Shown in pieces: positions 26,000 through 36,289 of a DNA stretch of 64,000 bases. Both the position numbers and the translations under genes were made by a program. Under the pieces are notes generated by a model. That model did no database searches and was not told the DNA's origin. It was given only the letters and a program-made list of their open reading frames with translations. The stretch comes from UBA5078 sp033721235. Lineage in GTDB: Bacteria; Pseudomonadota; Gammaproteobacteria; Pseudomonadales; Pseudohongiellaceae. Location: the NCBI GenBank assembly GCA_033721235.1, contig JAWWAY010000009.1, positions 62,001 to 126,000 of the forward strand, written 5' to 3'. Position 1 is the stretch's first letter. Every line of letters starts with the position of its first letter.

Positions 26000-27460
26000 T
26001 TATTGTGTTGTATCCGGTGCTCTTCCATAGACATCGTCAAAGCGCACAATGTCGTCTTCACCGAGATAACTTCCTGTTTGTACCTCAATAATCTCAACGG
26101 GCTCGCTCGTTCTATTCTGTAAACGATGTTTACTTCCTAGAGGAATAAACGTTGATTCGTTCTCCTTGAGAACAAAAACTTTTTCCTCACAAGTCACCGT
26201 AGCACTACCTTTTACCACCACCCAGTGCTCCGCCCTATGATGGTGCATTTGCAATGATAGTGAGCCTCCAGGCTTCACCACTATATGCTTCACCTGAAAA
26301 CCTGCCCCCACCGCCAGAGACTCATAGGAACCCCATGGTCGATAAACGAGCACGTGATGAACACTCTCTGCCCGTCCCGCCTGCTCTAAGCGCTGAACAA
26401 TGCGCTTTACCTCCTGCACCTTGTCCTTGGCAGCCACCAGTACGGCGTCCGCAGTCTCCACCAGCACCAAGTCTTTAACTCCTACGGCGGCGACCAAGCG
26501 GGAATGCGAATGGATATAGCTACCCTCGACCTCCTCGCAAATCACATCACCCGTCAAGACATTCTCTTGCTCGTCCTTAGTGGATGCTTCCCAGAGCGAG
26601 TTCCAAGCCCCAAGGTCGCTCCACTGCGCATCCAATGGCATTACAACACCATCTTGTGTCTTTTCCATGACGGCATAGTCAATTGAGTCACTTCTGCACT
26701 GCGCGAACTCTTCAGGACATATACGAATAAAATCCACATCGCTCTGGGCGGCGCTCATCGACTCTCGACAACTATTTAAGATGTCTGGGGCACACTCCTC
26801 TAGCTCCTGCAGGAATCGTGCCGCGGTAAACATAAACATGCCACTATTCCAATAATACTGGCCGCTGCTGAGATATGACTCGGCCACCGACAGGTTCGGC
26901 TTTTCTACAAATGAGTCCACTTTATAGGAGAGTTCGCCCAAGCCAGTCTCCAGTTCTTGACCACGACGGATATAGCCGTACCCCGTCTCTGGTGCAGTTG
27001 GCACAATGCCAAAGGTCACTAACTTACCCTGCTGCGCTAGTTGTGCGCCGGCGCTAACAACGGCACGCAATTGAGCAGAATCTTTAATGGCGTGATCGGC
27101 AGGCAACACCAAGAGGGTGGGGTTTTCCCCTAACTCCAAGGCTCTTATTGCGGCCACCGCAACCGCTGGGGCGGTATTGCGCCCTACTGGCTCCAAGAGA
27201 ATATTCGCTGAATCTATTTGCGCCTCTTTAAGCTGCTGTGCCGTCAGGAAACGATGCTCTTCGTTACAGACAACTATCGGGGCCGCCAAGTCGGCAACTC
27301 CCCGCAATCGTGTTAGAGTGCTCTGGAACAAAGTCTCGCCTTGGTGCGGCGCACCGCCATCAGCTGCGCTTAGCGCCGTAAACTGTTTTGGATAAAGCTG
27401 GCGTGAAACGGGCCACAACCTAGAACCTACGCCACCTGCGAGCACAACGGGAATAATCAT
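26000..27460 (-). CDS. manC: Mannose-1-phosphate guanylyltransferase / mannose-6-phosphate isomerase
   Basis: A 486-residue bifunctional type II enzyme. The N-terminal GDP-mannose pyrophosphorylase has VVLAGGVGSRLWPVSRQLYPKQF, DSFVEKPN and YWNSGMFMF. The C-terminal cupin has RPWGSYESL, KPGGSLSLQMHHHRAEHWVVV (metal His cluster) and is the isomerase. The ATG at 27460 with AAAAGGAC upstream is favoured over an extended frame to 27505. First gene of the leftward sugar-nucleotide operon; its product feeds GDP-mannose-derived polysaccharides. Confidence 0.93.
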   Translation of the reverse strand: MIIPVVLAGGVGSRLWPVSRQLYPKQFTALSAADGGAPHQGETLFQSTLTRLRGVADLAAPIVVCNEEHRFLTAQQLKEAQIDSANILLEPVGRNTAPAVAVAAIRALELGENPTLLVLPADHAIKDSAQLRAVVSAGAQLAQQGKLVTFGIVPTAPETGYGYIRRGQELETGLGELSYKVDSFVEKPNLSVAESYLSSGQYYWNSGMFMFTAARFLQELEECAPDILNSCRESMSAAQSDVDFIRICPEEFAQCRSDSIDYAVMEKTQDGVVMPLDAQWSDLGAWNSLWEASTKDEQENVLTGDVICEEVEGSYIHSHSRLVAAVGVKDLVLVETADAVLVAAKDKVQEVKRIVQRLEQAGRAESVHHVLVYRPWGSYESLAVGAGFQVKHIVVKPGGSLSLQMHHHRAEHWVVVKGSATVTCEEKVFVLKENESTFIPLGSKHRLQNRTSEPVEIIEVQTGSYLGEDDIVRFDDVYGRAPDTTQ

Positions 27461-27585
27461 TAATCGTCCTTTTAATTGCCTATGTCGGGTTAAAACGACC
27501 CACATAGCCTGTCATTTTCATCATTTTCAAAGCCGCTAAGTGTGCCACAAACCTAAGCATACTATCTGCCCGTAATGGATATCGG

Positions 27586-27629
27586 CGCAAAATAATATCG
27601 ATTATTTTGCGGCACCGCGATAATATCGC
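27586..27629. promoter_or_regulatory. Two palindromes in the manC-fabA divergent region
   Basis: CGCAAAATAAT-ATCG-ATTATTTTGCG (27586-27611) is a perfect 11-bp inverted repeat; six bases later GCGATAATATCGC (27617-27629) is a second perfect palindrome. They lie 57-100 bases before the fabA start and about 126 bases before manC. No coding role or T-run is evident, so operator function is likely. The regulator is unknown. Confidence 0.55.
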
Positions 27630-27685
27630 AGCCTTTGCGAGCCTGACGGCTATCTTTAACCTACAAAAGACACGAATTTTTGCTT

Positions 27686-28219
27686 ATGAATGGTCATATC
27701 CGTAAGAGCTCTTACGAGCGCGATGAACTCCTAGACTGTGGCTACGGTCGCATGTTTGGAGTAGGCAATGCGAGATTACCCGTGGGTAATATGCTGATGA
27801 TGGACCGCATCATCGAAATCAACGACACCGGTGGTGAGCACGGCAAAGGTGAGATCATTGCCGAGCTAGATATTCGTCCTGACCTTTGGTTCTTTGATTG
27901 CCACTTCCCAGAAGACCCAGTAATGCCGGGCTGTCTTGGCCTTGATGCAATGTGGCAACTGGTGGGCTTCTTCCTCGGCTGGCGCGGCAACCTAGGCAAA
28001 GGTCGAGCGTTGGGCGCAGGCGAAGTTAAGTTCAGCGGAGAGATACTGCCAACAGCAAGTAAGGTAGTATATAAACTATCTCTCTCGCGTGTTATCGAAC
28101 GCAAACTGGTCATGGGCATAGCCGATGGCACTGTTTCCGTCGATGGCAAGGTGATATACACCACTAAAGGTCTTAAAGTTGGCCTGTTTACGCCAGATAA
28201 GAGTTTCACGACAGATTAA
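27686..28219 (+). CDS. fabA: 3-hydroxydecanoyl-ACP dehydratase/isomerase
   Basis: A 177-residue hotdog enzyme that dehydrates 3-hydroxydecanoyl-ACP and isomerises the trans-2 to the cis-3 double bond, starting unsaturated fatty acid synthesis. Catalytic residues are visible in FDCHFPEDPVMPGCLGLDAMW (His and Asp). The ATG at 27686 is preferred over an in-frame TTG at 27680. fabB follows after 21 bases, the standard type II unsaturated fatty acid pair. Confidence 0.96.
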   Translation: MNGHIRKSSYERDELLDCGYGRMFGVGNARLPVGNMLMMDRIIEINDTGGEHGKGEIIAELDIRPDLWFFDCHFPEDPVMPGCLGLDAMWQLVGFFLGWRGNLGKGRALGAGEVKFSGEILPTASKVVYKLSLSRVIERKLVMGIADGTVSVDGKVIYTTKGLKVGLFTPDKSFTTD

Positions 28220-28240
28220 AGATTTAATGAAGGGGTTTAT

Positions 28241-29458
28241 ATGAGACGCGTAGTTGTTACTGGTATTGGTATCGTTTCTTGTCTGGGATCAGACAAAAAG
28301 AGCGTACTAGAGTCACTACAGCAAGGCCGCAGTGGCATTACAGTTCAACCAGAATATATCGAAATGGGGCTTCGCAGCCATGTCGCGGGCTCTATCGATC
28401 TAGATCTATCCTCGCTCATTGACCGCAAGGTTCTGCGCTTTATGGGAGACGCCGCAGCCTTCGGCTATCTATCTATGGAGCAGGCGATTGAGGACGCTGG
28501 ACTAACAGAAGACCAAGTTTCCAATATACGTACCGGCATCATCATGGGCGCTGGTGGCTCCTCTTCGGCTGACCAAGTAGAGGCCGCCGATATTCTAAGA
28601 AAATCCGGCGTACGCAAGATTGGCCCTTACCGAGTCACTCGCACCATGGGAAGCACAGTATCGGCCTGCTTAGCCACTCCGTTTAAAATTAAGGGTGTTA
28701 ACTACTCTATATCTTCTGCCTGCGCGACTAGCGCGCACTGTATCGGCAATGCCATGGAGCTAATCCAGCTAGGCAAGCAAGACGTTGTATTTGCTGGCGG
28801 CGGCGAGTCAGAGCACTGGACTCTGTCTAATATGTTCGACGCCATGGGTGCCCTATCAACAAAGTACAACGACACGCCAACGAAAGCTTCTCGTGCTTTT
28901 GATGCAGATCGCGACGGCTTTGTTATCGCGGGCGGTGGTGCTGTACTGGTCATCGAAGCACTGGATCACGCCCTAGCTCGAGGCGCTAAAATTTACGCCG
29001 AGCTTACCGGCTATGGGGCAACCTCCGATGGCTACGATATGGTCGCCCCTTCAGGTGAGGGTGGTATGCGCTGCATGCAAATGGCAATGAGTACAGCCAA
29101 AGGCAAAGTTGAGTACATCAATACTCACGGCACCAGCACACCCGCCGGTGACGTATCGGAGTTAAGGGCTATTAAGAAAGTGTTTGAAGGCGAATCGCCC
29201 ATCATCAACTCCACCAAGTCGCTCACTGGTCACTCGCTTGGCGCCGCTGGCGCTCAAGAAGCTATCTATAGCTTGTTGATGATGGAGAATGATTTCGTCT
29301 GCGAATCGGTCAATATAGAGAACCTAGACCCTGAAGCGGAAGGACTCAATATTGCACGCACACGAATCGACGACATCAAGCTCAACACAATCATGTCCAA
29401 TAGCTTCGGATTTGGCGGCACTAATGCGAGCCTGGTCTTTGAACGCTACACAGACTAG
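28241..29458 (+). CDS. fabB: 3-oxoacyl-ACP synthase I
   Basis: A 405-residue condensing enzyme. The Cys-His-His triad is visible: SSACATSAHCIGNA (Cys), NTHGTSTPAGD (His), LTGHSLGAAGAQE (His). The C-terminal NSFGFGGTNASLVFE is characteristic. It elongates the cis-3-decenoyl-ACP produced by FabA. AAGGGG lies before the ATG. Probable operon with fabA. Confidence 0.97.
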   Translation: MRRVVVTGIGIVSCLGSDKKSVLESLQQGRSGITVQPEYIEMGLRSHVAGSIDLDLSSLIDRKVLRFMGDAAAFGYLSMEQAIEDAGLTEDQVSNIRTGIIMGAGGSSSADQVEAADILRKSGVRKIGPYRVTRTMGSTVSACLATPFKIKGVNYSISSACATSAHCIGNAMELIQLGKQDVVFAGGGESEHWTLSNMFDAMGALSTKYNDTPTKASRAFDADRDGFVIAGGGAVLVIEALDHALARGAKIYAELTGYGATSDGYDMVAPSGEGGMRCMQMAMSTAKGKVEYINTHGTSTPAGDVSELRAIKKVFEGESPIINSTKSLTGHSLGAAGAQEAIYSLLMMENDFVCESVNIENLDPEAEGLNIARTRIDDIKLNTIMSNSFGFGGTNASLVFERYTD

Positions 29459-29480
29459 CCGTCTCATTGCCCCCAGCCTT

Positions 29481-29930
29481 GTGAAGTTACTGCAATGGGG
29501 AGTCGCGTTATTGGTCTTGGTGCTAAGCGTCAACGCTTGGCCCCAAGGCCTAACACTCAAATCGAATAACGGTATTGGCCAGGCTAAGTTTTTACCTGTC
29601 ACCGAGGCCTTCCCGTTCTACACTGCTCTGCCCAATGCCAAACAGCTCACAGTAACTTGGGAGATAGCGCCCGAGTACTATCTTTATAAAGACAAATTCT
29701 CCTTTGCTATCAACGGACACACTGTCTCTGCCACCCTTCCGCAGGCCCAGCAACACCACGATGCCTATTTCGGCGATGTAGAGGTGTTCTATCAACGCGT
29801 TGAAGCGGTTTTAGCGCTACCCGAACCCGTAGAGCAACAACAGATTGAGCTAGAGCTACAGTTCCAAGGCTGCGCCGAAGCCGGGCTTTGCTACCCCCCT
29901 CAAACCCAAGTTTTGACTCTCGACTTATAA
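29481..29930 (+). CDS. Orphan DsbD alpha domain (PF11412)
   Basis: The open frame runs from 29352, but that part overlaps fabB. The likely start is the GTG at 29481, which gives a fitting signal peptide (VKLLQWGVALLVLVLSVNA) and 149 residues. The mature part matches the N-terminal domain of DsbD: FTxAxPN-like strand, YYLYKDKFSF, YFGDVEVFYQ and FQGCAEAGLCYPPQTQ with the redox Cys pair (CX5C). The eight-helix beta domain and thioredoxin-like gamma domain are missing; the 183 bases after the stop contain no trace of them. Full-length dsbD is expected immediately before aroQ, so this appears truncated or specialised. No convincing ribosome site is visible. Confidence 0.72.
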   Translation: MKLLQWGVALLVLVLSVNAWPQGLTLKSNNGIGQAKFLPVTEAFPFYTALPNAKQLTVTWEIAPEYYLYKDKFSFAINGHTVSATLPQAQQHHDAYFGDVEVFYQRVEAVLALPEPVEQQQIELELQFQGCAEAGLCYPPQTQVLTLDL

Positions 29931-30113
29931 CCAGTAAGCCACTTAAGGCACACCTAGCACTTGTGGATTCACAGAATCGCAACGAGTTCGCAAACTCACC
30001 ACCAAAATATGATGAAAATCTATTAAATTTCTGAGAAAATGCAGCCAAAATTGCCTAAAGCAACACAACTGCAGAAAGACAATTCAATTAAAAAAGCGGG
30101 AAAACAGCATCTA

Positions 30114-30557
30114 ATGGCGACAATACTGGTCATTCACGGTCCAAATCTTAATATGCTCGGAACCAGAGAGCCTGAGGTATATGGCTCAGAGACTCTTGCT
30201 GATATCAACGCCAGACTCTCCTACAGCTGTATTGAAGCAGGCCACCACTTGCTGCATATGCAAAGCAATGCTGAATACGAGTTAATAGAGCGCCTGCACG
30301 ATGCTAAACAAGAGGGTGTTAATTACATCATTATCAACCCTGCCGCCTTCACCCACACTAGCGTTGCTTTACGCGATGCTATTTTGGCAACCGCCATCCC
30401 ATTCATCGAGGTGCATATTTCCAATGTGCATCAACGAGAGTCATTCCGTCACCATTCCTATTTTTCGGATATCGCCGTAGGTACTATCACAGGCCTAGGC
30501 AGTTACGGATACGACTTAGCGCTGCAATCTGCTCTAGCGCAGATTAGCGAAAAATAG
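30114..30557 (+). CDS. aroQ: 3-dehydroquinate dehydratase, type II
   Basis: A 147-residue shikimate-pathway enzyme. The N-terminal ILVIHGPNLNMLGTREPEVYG contains the catalytic-loop Tyr region; YIIINPAAFTHTSVALRDA and FIEVHISNVHQRESFRHHSYFS carry the Asn/His active site. The ATG at 30114 is supported by alignment of its N-terminus; the open frame extends further to 30039 without support. It is followed by accB after 42 bases, as in Pseudomonas. Confidence 0.95.
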   Translation: MATILVIHGPNLNMLGTREPEVYGSETLADINARLSYSCIEAGHHLLHMQSNAEYELIERLHDAKQEGVNYIIINPAAFTHTSVALRDAILATAIPFIEVHISNVHQRESFRHHSYFSDIAVGTITGLGSYGYDLALQSALAQISEK

Positions 30558-30599
30558 CGCAACCCAAAATAACAAACCAATTAATAAAGAGACATCGTT

Positions 30600-31055
30600 A
30601 TGGATATTAGAAAAGTAAAAAAACTTATCGAATTGCTGGAGTCATCAGACGTTGCCGAAATCGAAATAAAAGAAGGCGAAGAGGCTGTGCGCATTAGCCG
30701 TACATCCCATGCCGCCCCTGTCACTTACGCAGCACCAGCTCCTGTTGCAGCGGCCCCTGCGCCAGCTCCCGCTGCAGCAGCGCCTGCCGCGGCCGAGGCA
30801 CCAGCCTCTAAAGCTCTAAGCGGCAATGTCATAAAATCGCCTATGGTGGGAACGTTCTATCGCTCGCCATCGCCTTCTTCTCCAGCGTTTGTGGAAGTGG
30901 GACAACACGTAAAAGTCGGCGATGTCATCTGCATCGTAGAGGCGATGAAAATGATGAACCAAATTGAAGCGGATCATGCCGGGGTAGTAGAAGCTATTTT
31001 AGTAGAGGACGGCGAGCCAGTAGAGTATGACCAACCACTGGTCACAATCGTCTAA
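30600..31055 (+). CDS. accB: Biotin carboxyl carrier protein of acetyl-CoA carboxylase
   Basis: A 151-residue BCCP. An N-terminal leader segment (MDIRKVKKLIELLESS) is followed by an Ala/Pro-rich flexible linker (about 45-75) and a C-terminal biotinyl domain with VEAMKMMNQIEAD, the Lys being the biotinylation site. It carries carboxybiotin between AccC and the AccA/D carboxyltransferase. accC starts 49 bases downstream; accA and accD are not in the window. Confidence 0.96.
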   Translation: MDIRKVKKLIELLESSDVAEIEIKEGEEAVRISRTSHAAPVTYAAPAPVAAAPAPAPAAAAPAAAEAPASKALSGNVIKSPMVGTFYRSPSPSSPAFVEVGQHVKVGDVICIVEAMKMMNQIEADHAGVVEAILVEDGEPVEYDQPLVTIV

Positions 31056-31104
31056 GGCTTTCCTTAAACAATAGTTTCACGCTTACTCATAAAGGTTTTA
31101 TTCC

Positions 31105-32454
31105 ATGCTTGATAAAGTATTGATAGCGAATCGTGGCGAGATCGCTCTTCGCATTCTGCGAGCCTGTAAAGAACTCGGCATTAAGACTGTCGCCGTTCAT
31201 TCCAGCGCTGACCGAGACTTGATGCATGTTCGCTTAGCAGACGAATCAGTCTGCATTGGACCGGCTAACGCGACAGACAGCTACCTCAATGTCCCCGCTA
31301 TTATTAGTGCGACAGAAGTCACCGATGCCGTAGCAATTCACCCAGGTTATGGCTTCCTGTCAGAGAACGCTGACTTTGCTGAACAGGTAGAGAAAAGCGG
31401 CTTCACATTTATTGGTCCGCGGGCAGAGACCATTCGCATGATGGGCGACAAGGTGTCGGCCATCCAAGTTATGCGCGATGCAGGAGTCCCAACCGTTCCT
31501 GGCTCTGATGGCCCAATCGATGATGACAAAGATCGCACCCTTGAGATCGCTCGCAAGATTGGCTACCCAGTTATCGTTAAGGCAGCAGCCGGCGGCGGCG
31601 GTCGAGGCATGCGCGTTGTTCACAGCGAAGCAGCCTTGCTAAAGGCCATCTACGTGACACAGTCCGAAGCAAAGGCTTTCTTCGGTAGCGGCGTAGTCTA
31701 TTTAGAGAAGTTCCTAGAGAACCCAAGACACGTAGAGATTCAAGTACTTGGCGACGGCCAAGGAAACGCCGTTCACCTTGGAGATCGAGATTGCTCTCTC
31801 CAACGCCGACACCAAAAAGTGTTAGAAGAGGCACCTGCACCCGATATCCCACAACACGTTAGAGACGAAGTTGCCGCAACTTGTGTCAATGCGTGTAAGA
31901 AAATGAATTACCGCGGCGCGGGTACTCTAGAATTTTTGTATCAGGACGAAAGCTTCTACTTCATTGAAATGAACACTCGCGTGCAAGTAGAGCACCCTGT
32001 TACAGAGATGGTCACGGGCGTTGACATCGTGAAAGAGCAGTTAAGAATTGCCAGCGGTGAAAAACTCTCCTTGAAACAAGAAGACATCAAGATCAACGGC
32101 CATTCATTCGAATGCCGTATCAATGCCGAGGACCCTGTAACATTCCTTCCCTGTCCGGGCAAGATCAATCTCTTCCACGCCCCAGGCGGCAACGGAATAA
32201 GAGTCGACTCGCACATTTATAGTGGCTATACGGTTCCACCGCATTACGACTCTATGATTTGTAAATTGATCAGTCATGGTTGTGATCGTGCAACGGCATT
32301 GGCGCGCATGAGCAATGCCCTAGACGAACTGCTGATCGACGGCATTCGCACCAACATCCCTCTCCATAAGGATATTGTGCGCGACACTGAGTTCAAGAAA
32401 GGCGGCGTTAATATCCATTACTTAGAGCACAAGCTTAATTTGAGCAGTAAGTGA
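31105..32454 (+). CDS. accC: Biotin carboxylase subunit of acetyl-CoA carboxylase
   Basis: A 449-residue ATP-grasp enzyme carboxylating biotin on AccB. Visible: ANRGEIALRILRA, IHPGYGFLSENADFAE, the glycine-rich loop AAAGGGGRGMRVV, CSLQRRHQKVLEEAPAP, and FIEMNTRVQVEHPVTEM with the catalytic Glu/Arg set. Standard length. It probably forms an operon with accB and perhaps prmA (58-base gap). Confidence 0.97.
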   Translation: MLDKVLIANRGEIALRILRACKELGIKTVAVHSSADRDLMHVRLADESVCIGPANATDSYLNVPAIISATEVTDAVAIHPGYGFLSENADFAEQVEKSGFTFIGPRAETIRMMGDKVSAIQVMRDAGVPTVPGSDGPIDDDKDRTLEIARKIGYPVIVKAAAGGGGRGMRVVHSEAALLKAIYVTQSEAKAFFGSGVVYLEKFLENPRHVEIQVLGDGQGNAVHLGDRDCSLQRRHQKVLEEAPAPDIPQHVRDEVAATCVNACKKMNYRGAGTLEFLYQDESFYFIEMNTRVQVEHPVTEMVTGVDIVKEQLRIASGEKLSLKQEDIKINGHSFECRINAEDPVTFLPCPGKINLFHAPGGNGIRVDSHIYSGYTVPPHYDSMICKLISHGCDRATALARMSNALDELLIDGIRTNIPLHKDIVRDTEFKKGGVNIHYLEHKLNLSSK

Positions 32455-32512
32455 ACTGGGTAGCCCTTCATTCAGTTATGCGCAGCGCCTCAATTCTAGG
32501 AGCTAAGGCCTA

Positions 32513-33400
32513 ATGCCCTGGCAGCAAATTAAGGTTCGCGTTCAAGAGGCCGCGGCGAGCGATCTCGAAGATGCACTCCTAGAACTGGGAGCCGTATCAG
32601 TCACCTTGCAAGACGGGGAAGATCAACCCGTCTTTCAAGTGGACCTAGGCAGCACTCCCATCTGGCAAAACACCCTAGTCGTAGGCCTGTTCGAAGACGA
32701 TACTCCAGTGGACAAGATTGCTTTCTTGATCCAAAAGGCTGGACTGGCAGAAGCGAAAGACATCCATATAGAGACCGTTGAGGATACGGACTGGGAACGA
32801 GTCTGCATGCAAGACTTCAAGCCCATGCGCTTTGGCGAGCGCGTCTGGATTTGCCCAAGCTGGGAAACTCCGCCTCAAGACGATGCCGTTAACATCATGC
32901 TTGACCCCGGCCTAGCATTCGGCACGGGCACTCACCCCACTACAGCCTTATGCCTAGAGTGGCTGGATCAACAGAATTTACAAGGCTTGGATGTCATCGA
33001 CTATGGCTGCGGCTCTGGCATACTTGCCATCGCTGCCGCTCTATTGGGGGCGAAGAGTGTTATCGCCGTAGACAATGACCCGCAAGCGATCACAGCGACT
33101 CAGAGCAATCGAGACGCGAACAGGGTAAGCGCCGAAGCCTTACAAGTTTACCTGCCTCAAGATTGCCCCAAGGCCCCGGCCGACATTCTTGTCGCCAATA
33201 TTCTATCAGGACCGCTGCAAGAGCTAGCTCCTGTTCTAATGGCACTGGTTAAACCCGGCGGTAAGATTGTCCTTTCAGGTGTTCTGAGCGATCAGGCGCT
33301 AGAATTAAGCAAGAGCTATGAGAGCCTCTTTACTATGCTTCCCCCCGTTGTCATCGATGGCTGGGTGCGCATAGAGGGCACTCGACTCGACGAGCAATAA
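32513..33400 (+). CDS. prmA: Ribosomal protein L11 methyltransferase
   Basis: A 295-residue SAM enzyme that trimethylates ribosomal protein L11. N-terminal substrate domain (MPWQQIKVRVQEAA) and a C-terminal catalytic domain with MLDPGLAFGTGTHPTT, DYGCGSGILAIAA (motif I) and LVANILSGPL (motif IV). The accC-prmA link is conserved in gammaproteobacteria. Confidence 0.95.
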   Translation: MPWQQIKVRVQEAAASDLEDALLELGAVSVTLQDGEDQPVFQVDLGSTPIWQNTLVVGLFEDDTPVDKIAFLIQKAGLAEAKDIHIETVEDTDWERVCMQDFKPMRFGERVWICPSWETPPQDDAVNIMLDPGLAFGTGTHPTTALCLEWLDQQNLQGLDVIDYGCGSGILAIAAALLGAKSVIAVDNDPQAITATQSNRDANRVSAEALQVYLPQDCPKAPADILVANILSGPLQELAPVLMALVKPGGKIVLSGVLSDQALELSKSYESLFTMLPPVVIDGWVRIEGTRLDEQ

Positions 33401-33452
33401 GCGCGACACTAGCCCTCATACCAATACTGACCAGCTTTCGACTTGATCGTTT

Positions 33453-34751
<1,299 letters not shown>

Positions 34752-34899
34752 GAAAGCGCCTACAAGCGTGATCCAAAGCCCCATATTGACCGTAAACAGC
34801 CAGTATTTGTCCCTATTTTTACCTTTTACGGCTTCCCTTGTGCAGCTATGATTTGATTATAAAAGCAACAACCATAATCCATTTAGCTTAAGGCCTCTC

Positions 34900-35889
34900 G
34901 TGATTCAGATCGGCAAACACCAATTACCCAACCGCGTCATTCTTGCCCCCATGGCAGGTATCACCGACTCGGCGTTCCGGGATATCTGTATCGAACAGGG
35001 TGCCGGCCTAGCTGTTGCTGAAATGCTCACTTGCAATACCTCCCTTTGGCAAAGCGATAAGAGCCGTGCTCGGCTAGTGCGCAAAAGCAGCCCAGGCCCA
35101 GAGTCTGTTCAAATTGCGGGGTCAGACCCCAAAATGATGGCCGAGGCTGCGCGCATGCAGGTGGACATGGGCGCTGATATCGTAGATATCAATATGGGCT
35201 GTCCCGCCAAGAAAGTCCTCAAACGAGCCGCTGGTTCAGCCTTGCTCAAAGACATCCCCCTAGTCACAAAAATTTTAGACTCTGTCGTCAACGCAGTGGA
35301 CGTACCAGTAACCCTGAAGATTAGAACCGGCTGGTGTCCAGAGTCGCGCAACGGCATTGAAGTTGCCAAAATCGCACAAGATAGCGGTATCCAATTGCTA
35401 TCGGTGCATGGTCGCACCCGAGAGTGCCGCTTTAAAGGCGAGGTAGAGTACGACACTATTGCCCGCATCAAGCAAACCGTGGATATTCCAGTTATCGCCA
35501 ATGGAGATATTCAAGACGCCCACAAGGCCAAGCAGGTTCTGGACTATACTGGAGCAGACGGCGTCATGATTGGTCGCGCCGCCCAAGGCAATCCGTGGAT
35601 CTTTCAACAGATCAACCATTACCTAGAGCACTCCAAACCACTCCCGCAGAAAACCCCTGCGCAAATCCAAGATATTTTGCTTGCCCATATGAAGTCCCTT
35701 TACGAACTCTATGGTGAATTCAAGGGCACCCTATTCGCAAGAAAACACGTGGGCTGGTATAGCGCAGACTTGCCCGAATCCCGCGAATTTAAGAAGAACT
35801 TCAACCAGCTCGACACACCTGAATCCCAACTAAAGCGCGTACAAGAGTACTTCGCTGCACTCACTGACAAGAAGGAAGCTAGAGCATGA
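34900..35889 (+). CDS. dusB: tRNA-dihydrouridine synthase B
   Basis: A 329-residue FMN enzyme reducing tRNA uridines in the D-loop. Motifs are APMAGITDSAFR, DINMGCPAKKV with the catalytic Cys, VTLKIRTGW, ANGDIQDA and IGRAAQGNPWIF. It starts with GTG. Its stop overlaps the fis start (ATGA), the same dusB-fis arrangement as in E. coli. DusB thus shares a transcript with the nucleoid protein Fis. Confidence 0.96.
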   Translation: MIQIGKHQLPNRVILAPMAGITDSAFRDICIEQGAGLAVAEMLTCNTSLWQSDKSRARLVRKSSPGPESVQIAGSDPKMMAEAARMQVDMGADIVDINMGCPAKKVLKRAAGSALLKDIPLVTKILDSVVNAVDVPVTLKIRTGWCPESRNGIEVAKIAQDSGIQLLSVHGRTRECRFKGEVEYDTIARIKQTVDIPVIANGDIQDAHKAKQVLDYTGADGVMIGRAAQGNPWIFQQINHYLEHSKPLPQKTPAQIQDILLAHMKSLYELYGEFKGTLFARKHVGWYSADLPESREFKKNFNQLDTPESQLKRVQEYFAALTDKKEARA

Positions 35890-36185
35890 TTTCGGATAAT
35901 GATTTAAGCTACACCCCAAGCGGTGAAACCAAGTTGGCAAATGACACTCCTACCCATACATCAAGCTTAAGAAAGGACGTCGAACGCTCTTTGCAGCAGT
36001 ATTTCTCCCACCTTGGCGACGAATCAGTCACCAACCTCTATGAGCTCGTCCTCAACGAAGTGGAAGTCCCTTTATTGCGCGCCGTTCTTAACCATACGGG
36101 CAGCAACCAGAGCAAGGCCTCTATCATGCTAGGCCTCAATCGTGGTACTCTACGCAAGAAATTGAAACAACACGGAATGTTGTGA
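35886..36185 (+). CDS. fis: DNA-binding protein Fis
   Basis: A 99-residue nucleoid-associated and transcription regulator. The C-terminal helix-turn-helix reads HTGSNQSKASIMLGLNRGTL with the closing RKKLKQHGML. The N-terminal 30 residues are poorly conserved, as usual. It overlaps dusB by 4 bases, so translation is coupled. Confidence 0.96.
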   Translation: MISDNDLSYTPSGETKLANDTPTHTSSLRKDVERSLQQYFSHLGDESVTNLYELVLNEVEVPLLRAVLNHTGSNQSKASIMLGLNRGTLRKKLKQHGML

Positions 36186-36289
36186 CCTGAGTCTAAAAGG
36201 CCTTCTTGAAGACGAGGAATCCAGATAATCTCTGACAGGTGCATGTGCAAGGAACCCAAGCCTGTTAATTGAATTTAAGACCTTCCCTC

